From assembly GCF_004379255.2 (NCBI RefSeq), contig NC_056053.1:25540188-25604187 (forward strand): 64,000 nucleotides of DNA, given 5' to 3'. This DNA comes from Salvia splendens. Its lineage: Eukaryota; Streptophyta; Magnoliopsida; Lamiales; Lamiaceae. A program made the translations under genes and the position numbers. A model generated the notes under the pieces. It searched no databases, had not been told where the DNA came from, and saw nothing but the letters and a program-made list of their open reading frames with translations. Positions 1 to 11,045 of the stretch are shown here, piece after piece. Every line of letters begins with the position of its first letter. Position 1 is the first letter of the stretch.

Positions 1-845
1 GTTTGCAGCGTTTCTCGTCGTTTTATTCGTCATAACTCTGATTATGGAGATTAGAATATGGTGTAGAGAATGATACTATGTTCCTTTTATAAATGTATTA
101 CCACTAGTAAGTTATTAGTTTATGATTGCATTTTTTTCTTAGTTACTTTGATTGATGGATCGAGGCATGTGTTTCACATATTTGCTACTTAGAAAACCTT
201 CTCTTTTAAGCTGCTTGTGATAAATTTGTACTCCATGACAGAAAGGATGGAATAAAATAGGACTCTGAGAAATGTTTAATCCGATGGTTTATATTACCTC
301 CTAGCAATTTATAGCTTTGTGAGTTATAACTAATTACTGTACATAAAAAACAAATTTTCACGATGATTAAGTTTGATAATAACATATATTGAAAATGTTA
401 ATGAACTACAAACTAATAATGAACTTTGTGTTACTTAACAACGATCTCCATGTTATTGCTACGCGTTCTGCATTAAAACTAATTTTGCATATAACACAAC
501 ACTATATACACTACATAAACGATAAATACTTGTAGTGCATTCAATAAAAAGGTCTGAATTATGTGAGGAAAAATGACAAAATATTCAAATATTATACGAT
601 ATGCTATGTGGCTATTCCATTTATTAGACAAAATAATCATGAGAAGTAGTTTAGGATTAAGTTATGAAATTATTTTAATTGGATGGGGTAGCTATGACTA
701 ATATCTAATGATTATCCATTTAAGATTACGTCATGAGATTCAATGTCATGAAACAAACACAATACCTATTTAATCATGAGATATAATTTTGCAAATTAAA
801 TTCGTTTCCTAAAAATAGAAAGTTTAAACGACACGGATTTTAATA
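1..845. other. AT-rich intergenic DNA, no gene seen
   Basis: No open frame of useful length, no recognisable domain and no RNA gene was seen here. The stretch is AT-rich with many in-frame stops on both strands. It ends at the first Stowaway-like MITE. The interval 1038-1452, on the other side of that MITE, is equally featureless. Confidence 0.6.
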
Positions 846-1037
846 CTCCCTCCTTCTCCTAGAAATATGTTATATTTCTTTTTTCGTCCGTCTCATGGAA
901 ATAGTCCATATCTACCTATGATAACATTTCTCTCCTTTTCTTTTTTCAACTACCTTTTCTCCTTCTTCCTTACTCTACCAATTACACATTAAACTCGTGC
1001 CTATCCTAAATGACCTATTTCTATGGGACGGAGGGAG
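846..1037. mobile_element. Stowaway-like MITE
   Basis: The ends are inverted copies, CTCCCTCC on the left and GGACGGAGGGAG on the right. They are flanked by TA on both sides, the target duplication of Tc1/mariner-type Stowaway MITEs. The element is about 192 bp, AT-rich and non-coding. The CTCCCTCCGT terminus recurs at several other places in this window, so it is a high-copy family here. Confidence 0.75.
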
Positions 1038-1455
1038 TACAAAATTGGTAAAATAAGAGAGAGATAGAAAGAAAAAGTGTATTAGCGGAAAACGAGTCTC
1101 AGTTCACAGAGATAATGGGTTTCCTAAAATGGAAAATTTCTATTTTTAGGAAACAGATCAAAAAGGAAAGTGTTTATATTTTTAGGAAATAAATGGGTTA
1201 TTATTTAATAAAATTAGAAATAGTCATGGATATGTCAATACAATGACGAAATAAATTAATAGCTTTGTTAAGTTAAAATGAGATTATAAATGGCAGATAT
1301 ACGGAGAATTTATTTTGTGGATTTTACAATTAAGTTTTATTTGATCGATGCAGTGTTTGATCTTATTCTTACACGAGGTTATATGTAAGCGTTGGAATGT
1401 ATCCAATTAAATGTAGATCCATTGCTTGTGATAAATAAAACACAACGTCCTTTAA

Positions 1456-3466
1456 GAGTGTCTATAATGGTGGCCTTCAAAGGCTACCAAATGTGGCCCG
1501 GCCACCATTCGTGGCTCTCTTGTGGCCTTCACAATGGTAAAAGTCAAAATTATAACAAAAATAACAAGGGCCACCAAATGTGGCCATTTAAAAAAAAATT
1601 TAATTTATTTTCTTTTTTAATGTTATTTTTTAATTTAACTATATTAAATTTTTGTAGACTAATAATTTGGGATCTAACATAATTTAATAAAGTTACGAAT
1701 TATAGATAAATTTTCGTCGTATTTTTTATAGGGGAAAATTCCACAACGAAATTTTTTAAAAAACACAACATAAAAAGATAAAAAAAACGCCACCGCTAAC
1801 TACTCGGTGGCGTCATCGGAATCCGGCACATCTTCTTCACCTCCTCCACCGCCGCCGACACCGGCCCCACTGCCGCTTGCTTCGCCCGTCGCCGACTTAT
1901 CGGAGAAGCCCAACTTCGACCTCAACCTAAGAATGAGGTCGTAGTACATCATCTTGGTGATAGGGTCCGTCGACTTCTCGTACAAGGACAAGTTATCCTG
2001 GAGTTGCTTCATCATCTGCACCTCCAGTGTTTGAGTCAACGCCGCGGTCGGTAGTGAAGGGTGCGGTGTCGCCGCGCTCGCCCGAGAGACTTGGGAAGCG
2101 GATCTAGCTTCCCGGATGGCGGATTGTTGGCCTTGCGGGTGCTGGCGCCTCGACATTGTCGAGGGGGGCTCATCCCTCACATCGTCATTCAGGTCGAATG
2201 CACGTGAGTCGGTACCACTGTTGTAGGTGCCGTCGGCCCCGATTTTTGTCCGCTTCCCAGTAGGACCTGTCTCATTGTCGCAGATCGCTTTGAATTGAGG
2301 GGAGTCTCGGAGAAGCATGTATTCATTCCAGTAGGTGAACTTGGGCCAGCTTTCAGTATTAAACAACTGATACGATAACGCCCGTACGTCGGCTTCGTTG
2401 CGGCCGCTTTCGGCATTCTGGAGCTGTCTCTCGTAAATGTTCCTGAACTTCTTCACAGCTCTACTGATCCGGCCGAACTTCTTCCGGATCTGGCCTTCAT
2501 CACGTCCGGCACTGCCTTCTGGTTTGAAGCTGTTGTACACCGTCAGGACGCGCATCCAGAAGCAAATGTCGGTCTGATCCGTGCCGATGACCGGATTCGT
2601 CGTGATCGCCTCCCAAGCCCGCGCAACAGCGAGGGATTCGTCGTCGTTGTACTTCTCGCCCCGCCGATCATCACCGCCTCGGCCACCGCCGGTGGCCGGC
2701 TCTCTGTCTCCTCCTTGCCCGCCGCCGGTGGGCCCATGCTCTCTGCCGCCTCGCCCCCCACCGCCACCGCCTCGCCTTCCACCGCCGCCGCGGCCTCGCC
2801 TCCCACCGCCGCCGCCTCGCCTCCCACTCCCACCTCCGCCGCCTCGCCCCCCACCACCGCCGGTTCGGCGACCCCCGGTGGGGGCCTCCATCTCCACACT
2901 ACCGGATGTCGGGGTCTCCGGTGTACCCATCAACTGTTCCCATGTGTATCTATCAGATTCAGACAGAGGAGACGGGGAGTATTGGAATTGGGAGGATTGG
3001 AATTGCTGGGACGGGTTGTTGATCGCGTCCATATTCGGTCGGTAGTCCCCGAACCCCGATGGTTGGCGAACCAAGTTCCTCTGCTGGGATGGCTGGACCC
3101 GTAATTGGGGCGAGTGCGGACTCCACGTCTGATTGGGGAAGTTGCCGTATCCCGAGTCTCCATACCCCGGGGAATTACCATCTCCACCTTGCATTTTTTG
3201 TAGTGTTTGAGAGTGTAAACTGAAAGGATTGGAAGTGTAGAATGAAGTGAAAAAATGGAAATGAGAGTGTATATTTATAAAAAAATTTCGAAATTAAAAA
3301 AAAAAATTTATAATCCGCGGCCCAGCCGCGAAACGCGGCTCGATGCAATGGAGGGCCGCGGCCGCGGCTCAGCCAGGTCTCTCGCCCTAGGGCCCCGGCT
3401 CTCGGCCTCTGCAATGGGGAGCCGCGCACCGAGCCGCTGGCCGCGGCTCCCCCATTGTGGACACTC
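1456..3466. mobile_element. PIF/Harbinger-type element carrying only an ORF1-like gene
   Basis: The left end GAGTGTCTATAATGG and the inverted right end CCATTGTGGACACTC form imperfect TIRs flanked by the direct 3-bp repeat TAA (1453-1455 and 3467-3469), the TWA duplication typical of PIF/Harbinger. The 2011-bp element contains one intact ORF on the minus strand and no DDE transposase. Subterminal DNA is built from short GC-rich words, GTGGCC on the left and GCCGCGGC on the right. The right end lies only about 11 bp from the ribosomal protein L5 promoter elements. Confidence 0.85.
1800..3194 (-). CDS. Myb/SANT-like, NAM-associated-type protein (PIF/Harbinger ORF1-like), intact
   Basis: This 464-residue protein has a Gly/Pro/Gln-rich N-terminus and a strongly Gly-Arg-rich stretch (about residues 107-180, RGG-like). 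A Myb/SANT-like domain follows around residues 185-290, with the landmarks DDESLAVARAWEAI, a CFW motif, a Lys/Arg-rich helix and FRNIYERQLQ. A Ser-rich linker leads to a C-terminal helix with the signature TDP...LRSKLG. Proteins of this type are often mislabelled glutathione S-transferase T3-like, but no GST fold is present. In PIF/Harbinger elements the Myb-like protein binds TIRs and helps the transposase; that role here is inferred. The ORF is uninterrupted, unlike three of its four full-length relatives in the window. Confidence 0.75.
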   Translation of the reverse strand: MQGGDGNSPGYGDSGYGNFPNQTWSPHSPQLRVQPSQQRNLVRQPSGFGDYRPNMDAINNPSQQFQSSQFQYSPSPLSESDRYTWEQLMGTPETPTSGSVEMEAPTGGRRTGGGGGRGGGGGSGRRGGGGGRRGRGGGGRRGGGGGGRGGREHGPTGGGQGGDREPATGGGRGGDDRRGEKYNDDESLAVARAWEAITTNPVIGTDQTDICFWMRVLTVYNSFKPEGSAGRDEGQIRKKFGRISRAVKKFRNIYERQLQNAESGRNEADVRALSYQLFNTESWPKFTYWNEYMLLRDSPQFKAICDNETGPTGKRTKIGADGTYNSGTDSRAFDLNDDVRDEPPSTMSRRQHPQGQQSAIREARSASQVSRASAATPHPSLPTAALTQTLEVQMMKQLQDNLSLYEKSTDPITKMMYYDLILRLRSKLGFSDKSATGEASGSGAGVGGGGGGEEDVPDSDDATE

Positions 3467-3477
3467 TAATATATTAG

Positions 3478-3600
3478 TGAAGGCCCAATTTATAAGCCCA
3501 TTATTTTGACCAAGAAATAAAGCCAAGCCCATTAAAGCAATCAATCATAGCCGTCAGATATAGCCCCCTCTACCGAGCTAGGGTTTAAGCTTATTTGAGT
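3478..3600 (+). promoter_or_regulatory. Promoter of the ribosomal protein L5 gene: site II motifs and telo box
   Basis: Two AAGCCCATT motifs (3494-3502 and 3525-3533) and an AGGCCCAAT (3481-3489) are inverted site II elements (TGGGCY). A telo box, TAGGGTTT, lies at 3579-3586. This site II plus telo-box combination is well known in plant ribosomal protein and other growth-related promoters, where TCP factors and telo-box binding proteins act. The motifs lie 70-175 bp upstream of the start codon, followed by a CT-rich leader that is also usual for these genes. Confidence 0.7.
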
Positions 3601-3654
3601 GCCACTCGCAGCATTTCTTCGTCTCTCGTTTCTCTCTCTCTCTCAAGTGCCAAA

Positions 3655-5825
3655 ATGGTGAGATTTCATATCTTGTCTCTCGTGTCTTTCGTTTCTGCTG
3701 ATTTTTGTACACGTAAACCATCTTGAACCACCGTGTTTCGATCATTTGTTTCCTTTTTTTTTCTTCTCATATTTCGATATTGTTTTGAAAATAGTGTGCT
3801 CTGGTGATTTAAGCGGCTGTAGTTTTGGTGTAATGAAGTACTGATTATGCCTGATATCGTTCTTTCTTATATATTTCAAATTTTATATCTATGTCTGCTG
3901 ACTTGAGATGCTGTAACATCAGTGTATTACTGTAATGATGCCTGAAATCGCTAATTGCAGTGATGTTTATATACTTGAATTGTTTTTGCATTTATTTATT
4001 GTAACATTACATTTTGGTAATGACAGTGATGTTTATATACTTGAATTGTTTTTGCATTTATTTATTGTAACATTACATTTTGGTAATGATTGGGTTGTGG
4101 AATAGGTAGTTATGGTTAATTTCCGGTCTATTAGCTTATGCAAATTGGTTCTATGTACAGGTGTTTGTCAAGGCCCAAAAGTCTAAGGCTTATTTCAAGC
4201 GGTTTCAGGTTAAATTCAAGAGAAGAAGACGTGAGTTGTTGAAGATTGTTTTTGTTGATGTTTTAGTTGTAACATTTTATGATTTGGTTTAATTTTTAAT
4301 GCAGAGGGGAAAACTGACTATCGTGCAAGGATTCGCATGATAAATCAGGACAAAAACAAGTACAATACTCCCAAGTTCCGGTTTGTTGTGCGATTTGTAT
4401 CCTTCAGTACGCATCTGTGTTTTTGAATTTGATTTTAATGATATTTTTGAATTTACCACATTTATCTTGTGCTGATTGTTAGTTACCATTGTGGGCTAAT
4501 TGACTAATTTAGATCCAGTATGCTCTTACCTTAACCTGTATTTTAGACCAACAAAGATATTATTGCCCAAATCTGTTCTGCAAGCATTGCTGGTGATCAT
4601 GTTCTTGCTTCCGCTTATGCGCATGAGCTGCCTCGTTATGGACTGGAAGTTGGCCTAACCAATTATGCTGCTGGTACTACTTCTAACTGATATGCTTTTG
4701 TATTTTGTCTGTACCAATGATACTATCTACCTACTGGTTGTTGTTATCTAGCTTACTGCACTGGTCTTCTATTGGGCCGCCGTGTTCTGAAGAAGCTTGA
4801 ATTGGACGAGGAGTATGAAGGAAATGTTGAGGTAATTTATCATTTAAGCTTCGTATATTTCCTGATATAATTTGTTTGTCTGCATCCTTTCACTAAGCCC
4901 ACTTGTGTAATGTGTATATATTGTTGATAACACTGCTTTTGATCACTAGTATGCAATGTAGTTGTTTTTATACACTGGTTATTAGATGCTGTGGGGTCCT
5001 AGTGCGACTGATTAGAAATTTTTGTAGGCAACTGGAGAGGATTACTCTGTCGAACCAGCTGACAGCAGGAGGCCATTCCGTGCTCTCCTTGATGTTGGTC
5101 TGTTGAAGACCACAACTGGCAACCGTGTTTTTGGTGCACTCAAGGTAGTTTCTGGTTTTAATTATGATTTGTTTGCCTAGAACATTGCTAGGGTGCATTA
5201 TATGTTGGTATGATCAACTAACCCCACTTACGATACAGGGTGCTCTTGATGCTGGTGTTGATATTCCCCACAGTGAGAAGAGGTTTGCTGGATTCAGCAA
5301 GGACAACAAACAGCTTGACGCAGAGGTGCATCGGAAGTACGTCTATGGTGGCCATGTTGCTGCATACATGAATGTAATAAGTCTTGATTTGCCACCCTTT
5401 CATTGTTTATGTGCTTCTGTGTTGACCCACAACAATGCAAACTTAATTTTGCAGACTTTGATGGAAGATGAGCCTGAGAAGTATCAGACTCACTTTAGTG
5501 AATACATCAAGAGGGGGATTGAGGCTGATAACATCGAGGATATGTACAAGAAGGTCCATGCAGCCATTCGAGCCAATCCTATTCCAACTAAGACTGAGAA
5601 GCCTGCTCCTAAAGAGCACAAGCGGTAAGTCATAATTATTTAATCTTTATAAATTATGCCTGGAGATTTTAGATATCTAATAATGTTTAAATTTACCTTT
5701 TCAGATACAATCTTAAGAAGCTAACTTATGAGGAGAGGAAGGCCAAGTTGATTGAGAGGTTGAATGCTCTGAATGCTGCTTCTGGAAATGATGACGATGA
5801 TGAAGACGAAGAGGATGACGAGTGA
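3655..5825 (+). CDS. RPL5: 60S ribosomal protein L5 (uL18), nine coding exons
   Basis: Coding exons are 3655-3657, 4161-4230, 4305-4396, 4547-4673, 4752-4831, 5028-5144, 5239-5373, 5455-5624 and 5705-5825, all with GT-AG introns. They join to 304 codons, the usual length for plant L5. Exon 1 codes only the initiator ATG. The N-terminus [17 protein letters not shown], the [14 protein letters not shown] segment, the [20 protein letters not shown] segment and the acidic C-terminus ([12 protein letters not shown]) identify eukaryotic L5. This protein binds 5S rRNA, is imported with it and L11, and sits in the central protuberance of the 60S subunit. Intron 1 contains an exact 66-bp tandem duplication. 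The upstream site II and telo-box motifs fit coordinated ribosomal-protein expression. Confidence 0.97.
3958..4089. repeat. 66-bp tandem duplication within RPL5 intron 1
   Basis: Positions 3958-4023 are repeated at 4024-4089, beginning CAGTGATGTTTATATACTTG. I saw no difference between the copies. The unit starts with CAG but both copies lie well inside intron 1, whose acceptor is at 4160. A perfect pair implies a recent slippage or duplication event. Confidence 0.9.
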
Positions 5826-7387
5826 AGAACTTAAACTGAAGCACCTCCTTTTTGTCAATTTTGGTTGTTTTTTTGGTTTTAATGGACTTGTTGACTTTTT
5901 AGGTTGTCGGCATAATCTATTTACAATATTAACTTTTTTGGAAATGATGGTCGTCTGTGGTAATGAAACTAGCATTGAGGTGATAAGTCTTGAATTGTTT
6001 AAAACTTATTACTAGTATTTTTATAATGTATACTTTTGCAATGTCAATATCTTTAAGTGTTTTGCTTGGTTTATTTTCCGTTTTGGTCGTGTATCTAAAA
6101 TAAATCATAATTTCGGCCTAATTTTAAGAAAATGAATACAATAACTGATTGTAAGAATTAAATTAAATCAACCCAATTTTGAAGATGTAAAGCTAGGTTA
6201 AAAGGCATACAATAACTCGTTGTGATTGCTGAACATGTCCACCAAAGATGGTGGCTCCCTCCTTTCATGATTTGAATGCTGCTCTTTTTGAGAGAGAAGA
6301 GAATCTTGCCAGGTGACAAATTGTAGGCCAAAAAGTGACTATCCAGGTTAGGGTCATCAAATCATGTTCACTCACTGGTAGAAATGCACTGTGGTTGAAT
6401 TTCTTTTTTACCCATTTTTGGAGGCTTCCTTAATTCATGGAGTATAAGAAAAACCTAAACAACCATCATGTATAATGAAATTCACTCCCTCCGTTCCTTA
6501 TTAAAAGAGTCATTTCTTTTTGGCACGGAATTTAAGAATTTTGTGTTAAATGAATGGTAAAAAAAGTAAGAGATAATAAAGTAAGAGAGATAAGAGAGAA
6601 TAAAGTAAAAGAGAGTGAATACATAGAAAAATGACTCTATTAACCTAGCACGAAAGGAGTATATACATAGATCTCACTATAGCTCATGGAATGAATACAT
6701 AAAGAGAGAGCTACAAATATTCCACTAAAATGTGGAGTTAATATTCAAATCTTGACTTTTTTTCACGATGAGATAATCTAACACAAGACTCTTTATTTTT
6801 CATATTTGAGCCGCAGCCTTACTCTTCTTACAGTCTAGATAATAACAAAATAAAGTATCAATTACAATTCATACAACAAATGTTATCTCATACTAGTATC
6901 ATCCTATTTCATTAAAATAGAGGATGAGAAAGGAATTTGAAGTATGAATGGTAGTAGTAGTATATTTGAGAGATGGTTTGGGACCTATTGGACCCTCTTT
7001 AGGTGTAAAAAGGTGCTCTTATTCCCAAGTAAATGCCTTTTCTGTCCATCAACTTTTTGACTACAATTTAGCTATAAATCACAAAGTGTGTTTTGGTTTT
7101 TGACTCTCATTAGCGGTAACTAGTCCCTCTTTTCACACCATCTCAACCTAGTTCAATTAGTAATTTATAACAGCAGCAAAAAGTGATTAAAGAAAGTTGA
7201 TCACCAAACATAATGTTTTTTTAACATATCTCACTCCTCCACGAGCAGGAAATGAAGCCTTTCCCCAATCTTATGAAAGTTAAGGAACTACATATAATTA
7301 ATCACACTCTATAGTAGCTAAACAAGAAATTTCAAAGAAAGAAACAATAAACTGCTAGTATTTTACACTTTAAACATCCAAAATTCC
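5826..7387. other. Intergenic DNA between RPL5 and the aspartic protease
   Basis: The first few hundred bases are probably RPL5 3' UTR, and the last 100 or so the 3' UTR of the convergent protease gene. Apart from the Stowaway-like MITE listed separately, I see only AT-rich sequence without a credible ORF. Confidence 0.5.
6485..6659. mobile_element. Stowaway-like MITE
   Basis: Left end CTCCCTCCGTTCC and right end CGAAAGGAG form imperfect TIRs of the same family as 846-1037. The right flank is TA; the left flank reads CA, so that duplication has decayed. It is about 175 bp and non-coding. Confidence 0.6.
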
Positions 7388-8806
7388 TCAGCAAACGTTC
7401 GGGCCGAAGCCGACATATCCATTTGCCCCATTAAAAGAGATTTGGATGCCTTCTTGCTGAATATTTCCTATTATGGAAAGATCCGACGGCGACGGGGCGA
7501 AAGCGAAACAGAAGGTGCCCCGTTCATCCACCGGAATTAGAAAGTTTCGGGCGGGCAAAGTGAGGATCGGGCCGCCCGACAAGAAGAAGGAAACAGTGGG
7601 GACCCGAACCGTGACAAAGCCGTTTAGGTCATAGCACGTGTCGAATATGGACACCCCGCCGACCCGGGGTAGGTTTGCGGTCTCCGCTAAGAATGCGTCC
7701 CGGAAAGCGGCGTAGGCGGCAGCGGGCAGGCGCGTGACAGCAGTGCCGGTGTCCATGACGACCCCGCCGTCGCCGGACTCGGAGAGCTTGAAGGCATCCT
7801 CGGAGACGGGGACCCGGGTGCCGCCGACCCCAAGGCCGGAGAGGCCAATGTAGTAAAAACTGGGGGCCCGCAGGTTCTGCAGAAGCGGAACCCAGGCGGC
7901 CCCCACAGGGAGCACGGAGCGGCCGAACTCAAGCGAGCCGTAGGAGGCCGTACCCCGGCTTACTAGGCAGTAGCTAAAGGCTTGACCCGTCTGGCTGCCG
8001 AGCTGGCCCACGAGAGACATGGATCCCCCGCCCAAGCCCAGTAACCCGGCCGCCCCGACAAACATGCCCCGATTCATGTGGCCGCAGCCGATTGCGACGT
8101 TTTGGACGGTGGTGTGTCCGACGGTGAGAGTCTCTAAGGCTAAAGTGCCCTTGGTGTAGGAGCCGTCTCCGTAGGAGACCTCGTATTTGCAGCGGCCGGC
8201 GTGGCAACCCGAATTCTCGACCCGGTCGCAGACGGTGGAGCTGCATGAGACGCCCGAAAAGGAGGCGGACTCGGCCGGGTCGAATACCGGGTCGGATTGG
8301 TGGTAGCATTGGCTGCATGGCTGGCATTGGACCCACACGATGTCGCTACCGGAGTCGATCACCATGTACTGACTCCGGGCCGGGCTTCCCACGCCGATTC
8401 TCACGAAGTACTCGCCGCTGCCCTGCTCCATGCCGGACACCACCTCCGCGCCGAAGTCGGCGGCCTCATAAGCGGCGCCGGCGGTGCGCCGGAGGACGGC
8501 GGCCACGCGGAGGGAGTCTCGTTGCATGCGGGAGAGGAAGCGCCGGCGGTGGTCCTTGTGGCGGTGGAAGGGGAGCTTGTCGCGGTGGAGGAGCTGGAGT
8601 TTGACGGCGGTATTATTGTTGGTTTTGGAGTCGGAGTCGGAGGAAAGGGGGCGGAGGGTGGTGGAGGCGATTGATTGTTTGATGTTGAGGTGTTCGTAGT
8701 GGGGAAAGGGGATTGCATGGCCGGAGGAAGTGGTGGTGATGGTGGCGGAAAGGGCGGGTAGAGGCGGGGAGAGGAGGAGGAAGGTTATGAGATGGAGAAT
8801 GAGCAT
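7388..8806 (-). CDS. ASPG2-like: Nepenthesin-type aspartic protease, ASPG2-like
   Basis: This intronless 472-residue protein has a hydrophobic signal peptide (about residues 1-20), a propeptide rich in basic residues (70-110) and the two-lobed pepsin fold of plant atypical aspartic proteases. The catalytic aspartates are D151 (DSGS) and D352 (DTGT). DSG instead of DTG at the first site is normal for this subfamily. The nepenthesin Cys cluster (C161, C164, C167, C188, C193, C201, C206) and the flap YGDGSYTKG are present, and the C-terminus ends GFGPNVC. The mature domain closely matches Arabidopsis ASPARTIC PROTEASE IN GUARD CELL 2. It is expected in the secretory pathway. A role in drought or ABA response is known for ASPG relatives and is only inferred here. 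Confidence 0.93.
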   Translation of the reverse strand: MLILHLITFLLLSPPLPALSATITTTSSGHAIPFPHYEHLNIKQSIASTTLRPLSSDSDSKTNNNTAVKLQLLHRDKLPFHRHKDHRRRFLSRMQRDSLRVAAVLRRTAGAAYEAADFGAEVVSGMEQGSGEYFVRIGVGSPARSQYMVIDSGSDIVWVQCQPCSQCYHQSDPVFDPAESASFSGVSCSSTVCDRVENSGCHAGRCKYEVSYGDGSYTKGTLALETLTVGHTTVQNVAIGCGHMNRGMFVGAAGLLGLGGGSMSLVGQLGSQTGQAFSYCLVSRGTASYGSLEFGRSVLPVGAAWVPLLQNLRAPSFYYIGLSGLGVGGTRVPVSEDAFKLSESGDGGVVMDTGTAVTRLPAAAYAAFRDAFLAETANLPRVGGVSIFDTCYDLNGFVTVRVPTVSFFLSGGPILTLPARNFLIPVDERGTFCFAFAPSPSDLSIIGNIQQEGIQISFNGANGYVGFGPNVC

Positions 8807-9477
8807 TGTTGAGGTGAGTGGAGAGAGAATGGAGATGGAGTGTTTGGAGGTGAGATTTATGAAGAGAGGGAAAGTGAATAAGAAGAAGAAAATAAATAAT
8901 TGAGTGATGGGGTTTTCTGACCCCTTTATTTTTTATCTGTGGACTTTTAGTTGAGCAGTTAGTAATCCAAATTTAAATAAATTTCCTTTTCATCATCTAT
9001 ATATCCATGTTCAGTGTTCACCAATATTTGATTTTTCTGCTGCACAATGATTTTTTCTCTTCTCTGCTTATAATTAAAGATCCAGACTATTTACTTTGAG
9101 TGAGATGCTTAATTCACTAATGAAAGCTACTTTTTATTTTTATGCCTCGATTAATTTTGAGATCATTTGCAATAATTTTGTGTTTTATCAATTAAAGCAT
9201 ACGTCCTCTAAATATTTATGGTTGACTACACAAAAAGTATGAGTATTAAATAATGAATTCTTACAATATGCAATTACTTTTATAACTTTGAATGTATTAA
9301 GCATCGGGAGGATCAAATATGCAATATTTAGTTATTAAACTCGATAATAATTTGCTGTCTAAAAAAAGTTTGTGATGATGATGATACTTTATGATGATGA
9401 CTTTCACATAGGGCGACTCAATTGGTCCTGACCTTTTTATGCAGTACTGTTTCACTTGTAATATAAATATATATTAA

Positions 9478-9676
9478 GGAGGTGTTCAATTAACAAGATT
9501 AAATCTCGTGATTAAATATGTATCATGTTTGGTTCATAAGATTGAACCCTTTAACTTAATTCTAGATGAATAGTCTCATGATAATTAGTCATAGCCCCCC
9601 TCCAACTAAAATAATCTCACATCTTAATCCTAGATGGATAGTCTCATGATATTAGTTATGACAACCGAACGCCACC
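9478..9676. mobile_element. Tourist-like MITE
   Basis: The left end GGAGGTGTTCAATTAAC and right end GTTATGACAACCGAACGCCACC form imperfect TIRs flanked by TAA on both sides (9475-9477 and 9677-9679). The element is 199 bp with no ORF. Length, ends and TWA duplication fit a PIF/Harbinger-derived Tourist MITE. Confidence 0.75.
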
Positions 9677-10817
9677 TAAGTGTATCATAATTTGCAATAT
9701 AATTATGTGATTTTATGGCCGTAGAACTGAGGTAAATTAATAATCTCTGTCTTACATGCGTACACTAACCTTTTGATTTTCTTGTCTGATTTTCATTTCT
9801 ACTCTAGTATGAATATGTCACGCTCAATATATCATACTACTAGGAGTAGTATAAATTAGATCGATCGGCTGAAAGATCCCCTTCCAATAAATATATATGA
9901 AACAGTATACGTTTGATTAATACAAATCTACAAGCATAATCAAATTGGTCGTAACTTTTAAATTAACAGTGAATTGATCTGTCACTAGATAGAGAATTGT
10001 AGTAGTACTATCTTTCTAGCTGTCTGTGGGCTGATTAGAGCCCTCACTTCTTATTTTCGTTTGTCTTGTTGCTTCTATTTTTCAATAAATTAGTCACAGA
10101 TTTAAAAATTCAAATCCTCCACTTAAAAATGATAAAAAAAAATGTAAAAATGTCTTTTTTTGAAATGAAGTTCAATAAATCATTAAAATTTCTAGAGTTC
10201 AACGAGATATGAGAAGTACCCCATTTGTGAGTGAAGAATAATGGATTCCAACATTACTGCGGGCACATTGTTGTGAATTTGTGATCTTTTATTTCCTATA
10301 TAAAACGAATAATTTAATAAAATTGCCATTGCTTCTTTAAAGGAATAATGAAAAAAAATTACTATATGAAAATGCACATGTGAAAGCATGAATTGTTTAT
10401 AAAAGTATGGTCAAAGCAATCCAACTATTGAAACATATGATTTCTAGTTTGCATACAAAACGAGTGTTTGTCGCAAGCTGTTGGCAAACATGCATCCTTT
10501 CAAACTGCCTTCTTTTCTATTAACCCTTTATTTCATCATTATAACAAATAATTACTCCCTTCTTTTTAAATTACACATAAGTAGTATATTATTTGTATAA
10601 AATAGCTTGATCTATACGTTCACATATTTATTTAAAATAATAGTATCAAAATTTGGGATGCTATTAATACTCCTATAACTTTTTTTCCAGTGATTAAAAA
10701 TATAAACTGTTTGCCTGTTTTTATGTATACATTAATGTTTCTTTTGTGTTAATTCCTTTATATATTACATAATTTATGTTGATGCGTTTTTATATATTAA
10801 TACCATATTATATAGTA

Positions 10818-11045
10818 CTCCCTCCGTCCCAACTAAGTTGAGTCGTATTCTTTTTTGGGCTGACTAAGTTGAGTCATTTCATTTTTTGACAAAAAATAAA
10901 ACATCCCATCACTCTTACTTTATTCCATCACCTACTTTACTCTCTCTTTATCTTTCCTACTTAATTTTTCTCATCTACTTTTTAATACAATTTCTTAATC
11001 TCCATGCCCAAAAATTGTAACTCAAGTTAATTAGGACGGAGGGAC
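10818..11045. mobile_element. Stowaway-like MITE
   Basis: CTCCCTCCGTCCCAACTAAG at the left is mirrored by TTAGGACGGAGGGAC at the right, with TA duplicated outside (10816-10817 and 11046-11047). Length is 228 bp. A second subterminal inverted pair, AACTAAGTTGAGTC and AACTCAAGTTAATT, extends the fold. Confidence 0.8.

Noticed and set aside
2581..3104. Plus-strand proline-rich frames opposite the ORF1-type gene
   Set aside because: They are the complement of the Gly/Arg-rich tract of the minus-strand ORF. GC-rich simple sequence stays open in several frames.
1800..3194. Glutathione S-transferase label often given to such proteins
   Set aside because: No thioredoxin-like or GST C-terminal domain is visible. 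The Myb/SANT-like region and transposon ends explain the gene better.
5164..5628. A 154-codon frame within RPL5
   Set aside because: It is readthrough of exons 7 and 8 and the intron between them, which is in frame. Splice sites and the L5 protein show the true structure.
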